Origin: Guyanagaster necrorhizus
Taxonomy: Eukaryota; Basidiomycota; Agaricomycetes; Agaricales; Physalacriaceae
Assembly: GCF_019112545.1 (NCBI RefSeq)
Contig: NW_025064887.1
Location: 633,268-697,267, forward strand
DNA: 64,000 bases
Reading direction: 5' to 3'
Shown here: piece after piece, positions 1 to 10,250 of the stretch
Layout of the letters: every line of letters starts with the position of its first letter
Numbering within the stretch: the first letter of the stretch is position 1
Notes under the pieces: model-generated
Told to the model about the DNA's origin: nothing
The model's database searches: none
What the model saw: the letters and a program-made list of their open reading frames with translations, nothing else
Translations under genes and position numbers: made by a program

Positions 1-193
1 CAGAGATAAAAAAGGTATTGTCTCTCCCTTCACAGCATACAGCAATGCGATAGGAGAGGGACCGACTGGGTTGCTGAGCTAAGCATTCCCATGGTCCTGA
101 GCACTGGCCTAAGCACCCTGACTAAGCAAAGATAGAGGTCATTTCTGAGGAAAAAGAAAAGAAAATAGGAATAAAAGTGGAAAAATCATAACA
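1..193 (-). repeat. LTR copy D, inverted and cut by the window edge
   Basis: Read on the minus strand this starts with TGTTATGATTTTTC at 193 and continues with the same TTAGTCAG...GTGCTTAGG...CAGTGCT...GGACCATG blocks found in the LTR copies at 611, 4000 and 8425, so it is an inverted member of one LTR family. The right end (TGTTA) is intact; the other end lies outside the window. Unlike the other copies it still carries a few CpG dinucleotides (near 48 and 64), so it may be younger or less mutated. Orientation was set by the TGTTATG end; transcription direction is not known. Confidence 0.7.
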
Positions 194-610
194 GTACTGT
201 ATTGAGCTGCAGTACTCTTTGCTTTGAGACCTGGCAACACCAGTTGCCACCTCTTGTTCTGATAAAATGAAAAGCTTTGAGACTTAAAGAGACCTCAGAC
301 TGTTATAAGTATGCTATTACTGTTTATGTGTTGTGATCTCATTGAAGAGGACAATTATATTTGTTGATTGCTACTTTTATCACATTATAATCCCCTCATG
401 AACTAAGAGTTTTGTGTATATGTTGGTGTGAGTGTGGTCAATGGATAACACTCTGCTGTATCCATTTTCACCTTGCATGCACTCAGATCCTCTTTACCAG
501 AATCCAACCAGTGGATTAACAAAAAACTAATAAATGCAGATGAGGCCATACATGACTATGAACTATCCCTAAATTAAGCCATCAGGATGATGGTCTTAAG
601 GAGTAGGTAA

Positions 611-2027
611 TGTTATGATTTTTCCTATTTTCTACCTTTAAAACCCCTATTTATGCTTAGTCAGAGCACTAAAAAACAAGTGCTTAAGACTGTGGGATGA
701 AGCTTAGTCATCATAACTAGCTGAATCTGTCATTGTCTTTTGACATGATAATATTGCTCAATGATGCACAATGATTCTTTTATATATGGTAATAATGCCC
801 TAGGACAATGGACACTATAGATACAGGAATGCACAATAAGTAGTAGTAGTATTAGCACACTCTGTACAGTATTTAAGATCATCCACTGTGGTAGTACAAG
901 TTGCCAGGCACATAGACTTGATATCATAGACTAGCTGACTTGTACTTCCTTTTTTAGTTTGTGACATCTTTTCCTTATCTTTCACTACTGTTTCTACTGT
1001 TATTCCTTCAATTCTTCTGTATAAGTTTCTATTCCATCCAATCATGATGCTGCATTGCATATAGACTGACAAGCATGCATCTGAGGCTTACAGCCTCAAA
1101 GGGCTCATACCTTCAAGATCTTGGTGCCAATGTTAAGGTGGCTCATCTCCCTGACAACAGAGCTGTTTCAGGCATTGGAAGGAGGATTAGTATAGGTCAT
1201 ATAGGTGTCTGATGTATATACTAGTTCATTTTTTATTACTTTTCTATTCATTAAATTTCTCTCTAGTCCAATTCAACACAACTCTCTTCCCTACTCTGTC
1301 TGATGCAAAGACCAAAGCTGATAGCAGATAACACCTCCTCAGAATATGCTGGAGATCAAGATACAACAGCTTAGACCACCACTTATATGCTGAGCAGAGG
1401 TAGCATACTCTCTCTATGCCATAGTTGCACATATCCTGAGTGGTTTGCTCTTGCTTGAAGCAGAGGTAAATGAGCTAGGACATTCTCTTTCTTCTGACTC
1501 TTTTGTTCTAAGATACTTTTATATATATAAAACTAACATGTATGGGCTCTGGTGATGCATGAGCATGCATGCAGCTACCTCTAGCCTCTCCTTATTGTAT
1601 CTGTTTCAGAAATTTGATTTAGCTTCCCTTTCCTTTTGACCACCAAGTGACAAACCTTTGAGTGAGCCAAAGACCTTGACTATTGAGCCTAGTGAGTAGT
1701 TTTATAAACTAATCACTCAAATTCTCTAGATACATCTGGTATCAATGAATACCATGACTTTCCCCCATGCCCAGCCACTTCACAAGCAACTCACAGCCTC
1801 ACACAACTGTCTATGTCAGCTACAACATATACTGCAATACCACTCTCACTGGATAAACCCAGCTTCAAGCTAAAATTTATATATCTCATTCTACTCTTGA
1901 GCCAATCCTCAAAGGCCTTGTGACACACCAATCAGAGCATATACCAGTGGACTCATTTGATCACCTGAAGTGTGAGGTGATGTCTGTTTATCATGTGCCT
2001 CTATCCATGTGATGCTTGAGTTTAACA
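611..2027 (+). repeat. LTR copy A, apparently split by an insertion
   Basis: The left part (611 to about 890) starts TGTTATGATTTTTCC and carries the family blocks (ACCCCTATTTA, TAGTCAGAGCAC, GACTGTGGGA, CTTAGTCATCA, TGACATGATA). The right part (about 1830 to 2027) matches the 3' half of copies B and C (CAGCTTCAAGCTAAA, GAGCCAATC, CACACCAATCA, GTTTATCATGTG) and ends in TTTAACA. About 940 bp between the halves has no counterpart in the other copies. It could be a nested insertion or two independently truncated LTRs lying together. No target duplication is evident. Confidence 0.6.
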
Positions 2028-3999
2028 CTTGGCAGTTGAATTTTATATTAGTCAAGGTGAATGAAAACTGATAGCATGCATGTTATAAGATTAGCAAACT
2101 CTCTGATACAAGAAAGATTGTGTCTGCTCTTGCAAGTTCTTTTATAATCACAAGGAAAAACTCCAGCAGTTCAGAGAAGATCCAATAGAATCCATCAGAA
2201 GCAAATAGCTTGTTAGTAGTACAAGCTCTGGCATCTGCTTTTAAGGGCAGATGGAAAGAATATGAGTAGAATGTGAAAGGAATAAGAGAGAGATTACAAG
2301 GATTACTCTAAGCTGTCTCCTTGTGTGATATCAGGCTCAAAAGCTTCTAGGTATGCTTATAGCTTTAGCTTGTAGGAGACTAGCAGAATTTTATTCCTTA
2401 GCTTTGTATTATGAAAGTTGGTCCTCTTTCTATCTACAAGGTTCTACTTTAAATACCAAGAGCCTAAAGATCTGTTCTCTTATCAGCAATAGCTCTTATA
2501 AGCATCTAAATTATTCTTTTTTGGCCTCACTCAATCTATACCAGCATGACACCATCAATCTGCTCTACAGGTCTACTATTCACACTCAAATCAGCTATAT
2601 CTTTTATATCTGATGCCTTCTCAAATAGCTTTATAAGACTATCCATGTCTGATCTGCCTCTAATCAGATGAAGCATCCATCCATGCATAGATTCCAGCTG
2701 ATAAGCATTCACTCCTAAATACAGATACAGCATTAAAAGTTGCATGCTGGATACAATGAGACAAACAGTGAGCAGCCATCTGTCATTGTTTTGTGGGTTA
2801 TCAATTGCACAGCAGATCTCTGAATAAGTTGTATTGGTGTTTTGTTGCTTGAGCTATAGTGAGAAAATAGTTTCTCATTTTGAAAGTAGAATGCTTACTG
2901 CTCAGCTTTCTTGATACTGTGATAAATCTAAAGTCAGAAAAACTAAAATTTGATGCCCATGATATTATGGTGTGACACAGCATAACAATATTCCTCCTTT
3001 AGCATTCTTGTCCTCAAGATTGCAGATTCCAATGCCTGATGAAGGCACATAGAGAATTGTTGATGGCTATAAGAAATCCTGTAATTTAGTCTGTTACTAC
3101 TACTATCTCTCATTTAACTGTCTTTTTTTCTTTTTATCAAAATGTTAATCATCATAGTATATTATTTATCAGTGACTCCTGAGTTCTTCATATGAGCTCC
3201 AACACTGGACTGTTCTGAAGAAGAGAGAGAGGAGTTCTGGTTGGATCATCTTGTGGCAGAGAAATCAGAATTATATGCTATAAGATTAAAAAAGCAGTAT
3301 GCTCTTTTAACCAGAGAAGCAGCACTGGCAAATTTGTGAAAAATATAGAGATCACTGCTACTCTCTAAAAAATAAATAACAACATGAAAAAATTGAGAAG
3401 CTGAAGAGATAAACTTATAAAGGAAATAATGGGTTGGATGGATGAGTTAGTAGAAGAGGTGAAAAATTTTTATGATACTGTGGGGAGTTTATTAGATGAC
3501 TATATGTCAGATATAGAGTCTCCAGTGGAACTTATATTATCTGACTTAGAGGCTTGGATGACAGCTTGCACAGAGTTCCAGAGTATGAGAAAGTCAGAGA
3601 TGGAGAGATTGAGAGAGGCAATGAGAAGATACCTAGATAAGAATATAACAAAGTTGAAAGAAATAAGAAAAAAAGTAGAGTCCAGCAGAAAAAGAGGTGA
3701 AGCAAGTTCTTTGGATATTAGTCTTTTCTCTTAAACAATTCATTTATATATATGTATTTTTATATTAGTGTAGTAAATGGCTGAGCCTGAGTGAACCTAA
3801 AAAAATATAATTATTTTGCCTTCAAGTTAGAATAAAAGTGTTAAAAATGAAGCTTGAAATGATAGAGTGGAGACAGCAGAATCTAATGGGACTGAGAGAA
3901 TTATCAAGTGGACAGAGCTTGAGAAGAGTGTTCAGAAAGTGATCTTAGATAAGGGTCTCAGTTTGTCTGAGTATTGATGGTAAAAATCTTTAATGAACT
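2028..3999. mobile_element. decayed transposon DNA between LTR copies
   Basis: AT-rich, essentially CpG-free DNA with many stops. On the minus strand around 2801-2983 there is a stretch reading FITVSRKLSSKHSTF followed by LTIAQATKHQ, which loosely resembles the RNase H segment of LTR-retrotransposon polymerases. Around 2120-2300 there is a gag-like charged stretch on the plus strand. I cannot place the remnants in a named family. A 101-codon open frame at 3429-3734 is listed separately. Confidence 0.4.
3429..3734 (+). CDS. unrecognised 101-residue open frame inside transposon debris
   Basis: An ATG-initiated frame of 101 codons begins MGWMDELVEEVKNF and is rich in Glu, Lys, Arg and Met, with a predicted-looking amphipathic charged C-terminal half (MERLREAMRRYLDKN). 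Just upstream another frame reads HLVAEKSELYAIRLKKQYA, suggesting it was once part of a longer helical protein. I do not recognise the family. Possible origins are a retrotransposon gag or a host fragment. It has no visible signal peptide or membrane segment. It is notable because nearly all surrounding frames are broken, but a chance open frame in AT-rich DNA cannot be excluded. Confidence 0.25.
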   Translation: MGWMDELVEEVKNFYDTVGSLLDDYMSDIESPVELILSDLEAWMTACTEFQSMRKSEMERLREAMRRYLDKNITKLKEIRKKVESSRKRGEASSLDISLFS

Positions 4000-4466
4000 T
4001 GTTATGATTTTTCTTATTTTTATTCTCTTTTCTATGTAACCCCTATTTAGACTTAGTCAGAGCACCTAAACCAGCACTTAGGACTGTGGGAAAGGCTTAG
4101 TCATCACAAGACAGGCTAATCTATCATTGTCCTTTGACATAGTGACTAACTCTCAACAATGCACAATCAATCTTTTGTGTACAGTAGCAATGCTTAAGGA
4201 CAATAGGCACCAGAACTTGAAAATGTACAATAGATAGTCATATATTTATCTTCACCATGTATAGTATATAAAGAGACTCACTTTCACTGGTAATCCTCAG
4301 CTTCAAGCTAAAGTTTATCTTCACATCATTCTACTCTTAAGCCAATCATAAGGTCTTGTAGCACACCAATCAATATTCACATCAGTGGACTCTGCTGTTT
4401 CACTTGAAGTGCAAAGTGACATCAGTTTATCATATGTCTATGATCATGTACAGCTTGGGTCTAACA
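4000..4466 (+). repeat. LTR copy B (467 bp)
   Basis: Starts TGTTATGATTTTTC at 4000 and ends CTAACA at 4466, giving the TGTTA/TAACA inverted termini expected of an LTR. The internal blocks match copies A and C. A TATA-like GTATATAAAGAG lies at about 4264. It sits at the left edge of the Gypsy-type body, where it would be the 3' LTR of a minus-strand element. No polypurine tract is clear on the inner side and no 5-bp target duplication is visible at its flanks. Confidence 0.75.
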
Positions 4467-7400
4467 AAACTCATCTGTAGAGAATTCAGAGGCTGATAAT
4501 CATGCAAATTCTTTATTGATGCCTTTGTATCCTAGCTATTGGATCTTATAGAGGAGTGAGCACTAGAACTAGTGGTTAAGCTTGGAGTCCAGAATCTGAG
4601 TGGTCTTATACTGCTCTTCACTATTGACTTTTACTAGAGATAGCAGAGGCTGAATGCAGTTAGAGATAGTGTTTTTCTCTACTGGTTCCAGTTGAGAGAT
4701 ATGGAAGATGAGATAAATAGCTCAGAGATCTGATAGAAGTTTGAGAGTGAAGAAGTGGGAGCCAGGTTGAGCAATAATTTTGAATAGGTTAAGGAACTTT
4801 TCAGTGAATTTGACTGTGAATCAGATGATCTTGATATACTTAAAACTGAGGTAGATCTTATCTCTAACTTTAAAAGGAGAGGCCAGAGTCTAGCACTTAT
4901 CCACTTGAGTCTTGAAAGTGAGACTGTGCTTGAAAAATTTTGTTTTTTAAAACTTGATGTAATTCATTGAGATTGACTGTAAAGTCTCAGATCTGAGTGA
5001 AGGTGATATCTCATTTAGAATAGACAGTGATATTGAAGTGGTAGCCTTTATTAGCAAAAAATAGAAAATTTCAGTAGAGGCATTAGGGGCATTGTTGTAA
5101 GCAAATTCAGCAATAGATAAGAGGGTGTTCTAGTTGTCCTGTTGGTAGAAGCAGTAGAAGCATATATATTGCTTCAGAATTTAATTTGCATATTCAGTTT
5201 GTCTATTGGCCTTTAGATGGTAACTGGAAGTGAAGTGAAGTGAAGTTCTATGTCAAAGGCTATAGCTAGAGCATGAGTAAACTGAGAAACAAGTTCAGAG
5301 CCATGGTCAAAAATAATATGACTGAATATCCTATGTTTGAAGAAGATATGAATAACAAAAAGTTGGATGAGCTCTATGGAGTTGATAGTGTCATGAGTGA
5401 GAATGAAGATGGCTTGTTTGCTAGTATAGTCAATGACTGCTAGAATAGCAGTGAATCTATTAGAGTCTAGTAGTTATTTAATAAAGTCTATAAAAATAGG
5501 ATCCTATAGTTGTTCAGGGACCAGTAGAGGTTTAAGCAACTTATAAGGGTGGTGTCTAGATGTTTTGTTGTGCTCACAGACTGTGTAGGACTTAATATAG
5601 TGTCAAACATATTCACATATCTTTGGCCAGATATAATTCCATCAGACTAGCTCTAATGTCTGATCTTGATCATAATGGCCTGCTAGAATGTAGTTGTGAT
5701 TGTTCTGCAGTATACAAAAACAGAGATTGTCAGAGTCCAGAATATAGATGCAGCTTTCAAAGTGAAGGATGTCAGATTTATTAATAGATCATTGAGAGAG
5801 AGAGGATTCAAAAGTGGATTTAGCTTAGTAGAGGCTATCAGATGATATAATATTGGAGGATTGTGCTTGTTTGATGTCAATATGAAGTTTGTTAATATCT
5901 ATGATAGCACTAGCTCAGAGAGTAGAGCCTTCAAGATAGATTGCATAGAGTGATATAAAGAGTTGTTCTTAGATGAAGACAAGTCAGAAATTGTAGAAAT
6001 TGACTTGGAGATATTAGCTATCCCTCTCTTTAGAGTAGATATACTATCATCTAGTGAGTGCATCTGACTTTCCACCAAGTTTTTCCAGGTGAAACTGGAT
6101 TACTAGATTGAATTAAAATAGGTATTCAGACTAACAGACTTGTTGGTGGATCAGAATTTTAGTAGTGATGAAGTATTCAAGATTCTTGTGATCTGTTACA
6201 ACATCAATGGAGTCTGCAGAGCCTTTGAGATAATAGCACCAATATTTAAAAGCCTCAAAAATAGCCAGAAGCTCTTTGTCATAGGTGTCATAGTTGAGTT
6301 TGATGTTATAGAGACTTCAGGAGCAGAAAGAGATAGAGTGAATTTTGTCATCTTTAAGATAGATAGAAAGAATGGCAGCAATCACATGGTCTGAAGCATC
6401 AGTCTTCATGACTATCTACCAATCAAAGACCCAGTGGATAAGAATAGATGCATGTGTAAAGGCCTATTTCAATTTATTGAAAGCAGCTATGTATTTGTCA
6501 TCAAATTTCCATGGAATTCCTTTGTGGGTGAGTTGTATAAGAAGAGTAACAATATCACTATATTTGTGTATAAAGTGATAGTAGAAATTGGCAAAGCCAA
6601 GAAAGGATTGGATGTCCTTGACTTTTTATGGCACCAGCCAGTCAACAATGGCCTTGACTTTTTCTTTGGATATGTGAAGTTCTTTGGATGATAGGATGTA
6701 GCTTAGATATTCTATAGAGTCCTGATTGAATTTATATTTGAAGTCTTTGCAGTAGAGTTCATTAGCTCTAAGTCTGTGTAGGACTTCATAAACATGTTTC
6801 TGGTGGTCTTTCAGATTGTTGGAATATATGAGAATATTGTCAAGATAGACCACTACTGATATATTGAGCATGTCAGAGAATATATCATTCACAAAACATT
6901 AGAATACCACCAGAGCATTTGTAAGGCTGAAAAGCATGACATGCCATTCAAAGAAACTATAACAGGTTTGAAAGGCTGTTTTCCATTTATCACTCTTAGC
7001 TATGCAAATAAGATAGTAGGTATGTCAAAGGTTGAGCTTAGTGTAAATGTGTATAGAGTGAGTGGAGTCAAAGAAATCAGAGATGAAGGAAAAAGAATAG
7101 TGATCCTTCTTGGAGATTTTGTTTAGGCTGTGATAGTTGATGTAAAGTCAGAGTTCTCTGGTCTTTTTCTTGACAAAAAGGACTAGAGCCTCATGTGGAG
7201 AGTGAGATAGAGTGATGAACCTATTGCACAGATTATTATTAATAAATTCTCATAAGATCTTGAGTTTGGATTCTGAGAGGGAATAAATATATCCAAATAA
7301 TAGAGATGTACCTTGCTCAAAGTTGATTTTGAGGTGATATAACCTGTGTTCAAGTAGATTTTCAAAGAGAGTTTCACTAAAAATATCTGCAAAATCATAG

Positions 7401-8424
7401 TACTCTACTGGCACTGATGAAAAGTCTGCCAGTTCTGCAGATATGGCTTTGACTCCAATATTAGGCAAGAAAGGCTGCAGTGTAAACTGCTGAGTGCCTT
7501 TCTTTACACTAGCTTAGACAAATACAGCAGCAGATATAATGGAGATCTTTGAATGTGTTTTTGTAGTGAAAGACTCTGAAAGAGAGTAGGAATAGATGGG
7601 TTCATATGAAAATAGAGTCTGCCAGCTACTCAAAGGAGATTTGGAATGGACTGAAGCACTAGAGGATGGACTGATAGAGTCTAGTGGGCACAGAAGTCCT
7701 GGAATTAAGCTAGAAGGCTTGAAGATGGGTGGACTGTTGTCCTGTAGATACAGAAGTCCCAGAAATGCAGTAAAGACTATAGAATTGGTTGGAGTGGAAT
7801 TCTAGTAGCTTGAGCAGAAGGTGATACTGTTCTCAGCCCAGTCAATGAGTGGATTGTAGTGGGAGAGCCAGTTGTACTCTAAAACAAGATTATAAGATGA
7901 ATCCAGATAAGTGATATAGAAGTTAATAGAAAAGGTGTCTTCAGAGAGAAAACAGATAGAGATAGTTGTAATTTGAGATATATGGCTTCTGACAGAGCCA
8001 TCAAATAATTGGAGTTGCACACTAGAGATAGTTTTAATAGGAATATCATTGACAGCTACATACTTAGTGTTAACAAAGCAGTGGCTGGAACCAGAATTAA
8101 TAAGAGCAAGAAAATGCAGAATAATAGAAGCTGAAGATCCATTGGGCTCTGTACTAGGTGGTAATTCTGCTGAGAGTGAGAGATGAAAGGATTAGTTGGA
8201 AAGAGATATTGTGTTGAAAGTGATAACCTCTGATATGCAAATAGAGTCAATGTAATTCTGAACTTGCATGAAAAGAACAGAGTCACTTCTTAGTTTTTTA
8301 ACTCCACTGAGGCAAGTTTCTCAGAAGCAGTGTCTACTTCAGCTGCAGGACCCTTGACAGAGGCTGCTGCTTTCTGTTTGTTGCAATCCTTAGTCTTGTG
8401 CTTGGCTCCACAGAACATGCAAAG
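4467..8424 (-). mobile_element. decayed Gypsy-type LTR retrotransposon body
   Basis: Minus-strand order is gag zinc knuckle, protease, reverse transcriptase, RNase H, integrase, the Ty3/Gypsy order. The knuckle reads CMFCGAKHKTKDC near 8380-8424, with three rather than four residues before the His. Protease-like VLEYNWLSHYNPLIDWAEN lies near 7830-7930. RT has FVNDIF...LDNILIYSNNLKDH near 6840 and an LEQGTS-like stretch at 7300. RNase H has YDTYDKELLAIFEAFKYW near 6230-6310. Integrase traces follow to about 5000. Stops and frameshifts occur throughout and CpG is absent, so the element cannot be autonomous. Full gag is not visible on the inner side of LTR copy C. Confidence 0.8.
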
Positions 8425-8882
8425 TGTTATGATTTTTTTCCTTTTTTTCTTCTTAGTTAACCTCTACTTATGTGTAGTCAGAGCACTTAGGCCAGTGCTT
8501 AGGACCATGAGACAGGCTTAGTCACTATAATAAGCCAAGTCTGCCATTGTCTTCTAACACAATGATATCTCTTGATAACAGACAATACTCTTTTATAGAC
8601 AGTCATGATGCTCAAAGACAATGAGCACTATAACTTAGAAACACACAATTAGTAGGAATATAATTATCTATAGACAAATGGTATATAAGTAGTCTAGCTC
8701 TCACTGTATATCCTTAGTTTTAAGCTAAAGTTTATTCTTCACCACTTCATCTTGAGCCAACTGTCTTTAGCCTTGAAGCACTAGATCAATAAGCATCTAT
8801 AGTGAACTCTGATATGACTGTACAAACTTGATACAGTATCAGTTTATCATGTGTTTAGATCATGTGCAACTTGAGCTTAACA
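8425..8882 (+). repeat. LTR copy C (458 bp)
   Basis: Starts TGTTATGATTTTTTTCC at 8425 and ends GCTTAACA at 8882. It contains the same internal blocks as copies A and B, including TAGTCAGAGCACTTAGGCC and a GTATATAAG TATA-like site at about 8691. On its left side the Gypsy zinc knuckle begins immediately, with no primer-binding site. It therefore looks like an LTR inserted into gag, or an element that lost its leader, rather than a normal 5' LTR. Confidence 0.75.
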
Positions 8883-10250
8883 ATTAGCTTGAAGCTTCTT
8901 GCTTTCCTTTCTTTATGTGCATTAAGTGTGAAGAAAACTGAATACTATCTGCATCAACCTCTGACATCACCAGTAATTTCTTTAGGCTTTTAGCCTCTGT
9001 AATAGAAATCTTATTAGGGCTTCTCACTATTGTCTATTTTTGCTGAGGATACCAATCCATAGTAGCATGGGTAGTCCAGCACTATCATGCTTTCAGAACT
9101 ATTCAGCAAATTCTCTGCAATATCACATCTGATCTCTCCTTTTATGATATCCTAACAACTGCCAGAAACTCCCACCAGCCTATGACAAGAACCATATCAG
9201 AAACCCAACCTGGCAGCTCAAATTTGGGAGTTCTTCCAATGGAGGAAGAACACTAATATCTTTCTTAACTCTTTTGACCTCTAAGGAATCCTCTTAAAAA
9301 CAGCAACAGTAGAATCCCAACAAACTTCCCTCCAGTCCTAAACTATAAAGATGAGGATCTCTCCTCAGACTTCTTCAACTCAGTCCTGTCCTCTGACTCT
9401 TCCACTGCCACAATAGAACCTGAAATTGGCAGTCAAGCTAGAGACTCCCTTAATGCCTCTTGGATAGCTACAGGCTCCAGACACAATTCACTCTATGTGA
9501 CTCCAACTGGAAGCCTAATTCTCCAAACCCCTAGCCTACTCCTGTTGACACCCAGTGATCTCTACCTCATGAGTTTTGAGATAAATGTCCACTGAGATAT
9601 TGAGCACATCAAGTCAGAAGATTATTTTCCTGCCACTCAAGCTGAGCAGAAAAGACAAGCAGAAGAAGAGAATGACTGACAATTTGAAGAGTATGAGGCT
9701 GCTCAGTATGATGCCACCTTTAGAAGAGAGCAGTGTGAGTGAGACATCATTTACTGGGACTTCAACAATCCCAGATGATATGGGCTCTATGCAGACTCTC
9801 CTGACTCTGATTCTTCTCTCTGATCCCCTTTCAGAAAACTCAAAGAATCTGACCCCTGGACTGGGCCAGCAGAAGTTGTCATAGCTGATAAAGCTAGATA
9901 ATGAACCTCTGATCCCCCTCCACCTGTCAACTATCAAATTTCTCTAGATCCTAATGAGTTTCCTGAAAGACTCTAATTAACTATCAAAATCAGCAGGTGA
10001 TCTCATCACTCTCTTCCTCAATCTATACTTCTACAGCTAGTTTTGCCAGTATCACCAAAGACTGAAAAGAGCAGAAAGTGATAGCAGCAGTAAAAGAGAC
10101 TCTAAGGTTTGAACCTACTGACTTTGATCTCAGCCTTCTCCTGAGGCTGGATCCAGTATAGAGCCTGGAACCAGAGAAGAAGAGAAGCTCTCTGGCTACA
10201 CTAAAACCTCATGCTCCATCTATCTTTGATCAGCTCAGCAACTTCTCTGC
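8883..10250 (+). mobile_element. unidentified plus-strand coding remnant between Gypsy and Copia debris
   Basis: From about 9270 to 9950 the plus strand has a long frame interrupted by few stops. It reads NFPPVLNYKDEDLSSDFF, then DSLNASWIATGSRHNSLY, then ATQAEQKRQAEEEND. It is Ser/Asp/Glu-rich and charged. I do not recognise it; a gag-like or transposon accessory protein is possible. Immediately right of LTR copy C the minus strand carries a Lys/Arg-rich stretch that could be the continuation of gag. The junction with the Copia remnant lies near 10,250-10,320. Confidence 0.35.

Noticed and set aside
4000..8882. LTR copies B and C as the two LTRs of one complete Gypsy element
   Set aside because: There is no primer-binding site at copy C, gag starts at the zinc knuckle, no clear polypurine tract is present at copy B, and the outer flanks (GAACT and ATTAG) are not a target duplication.
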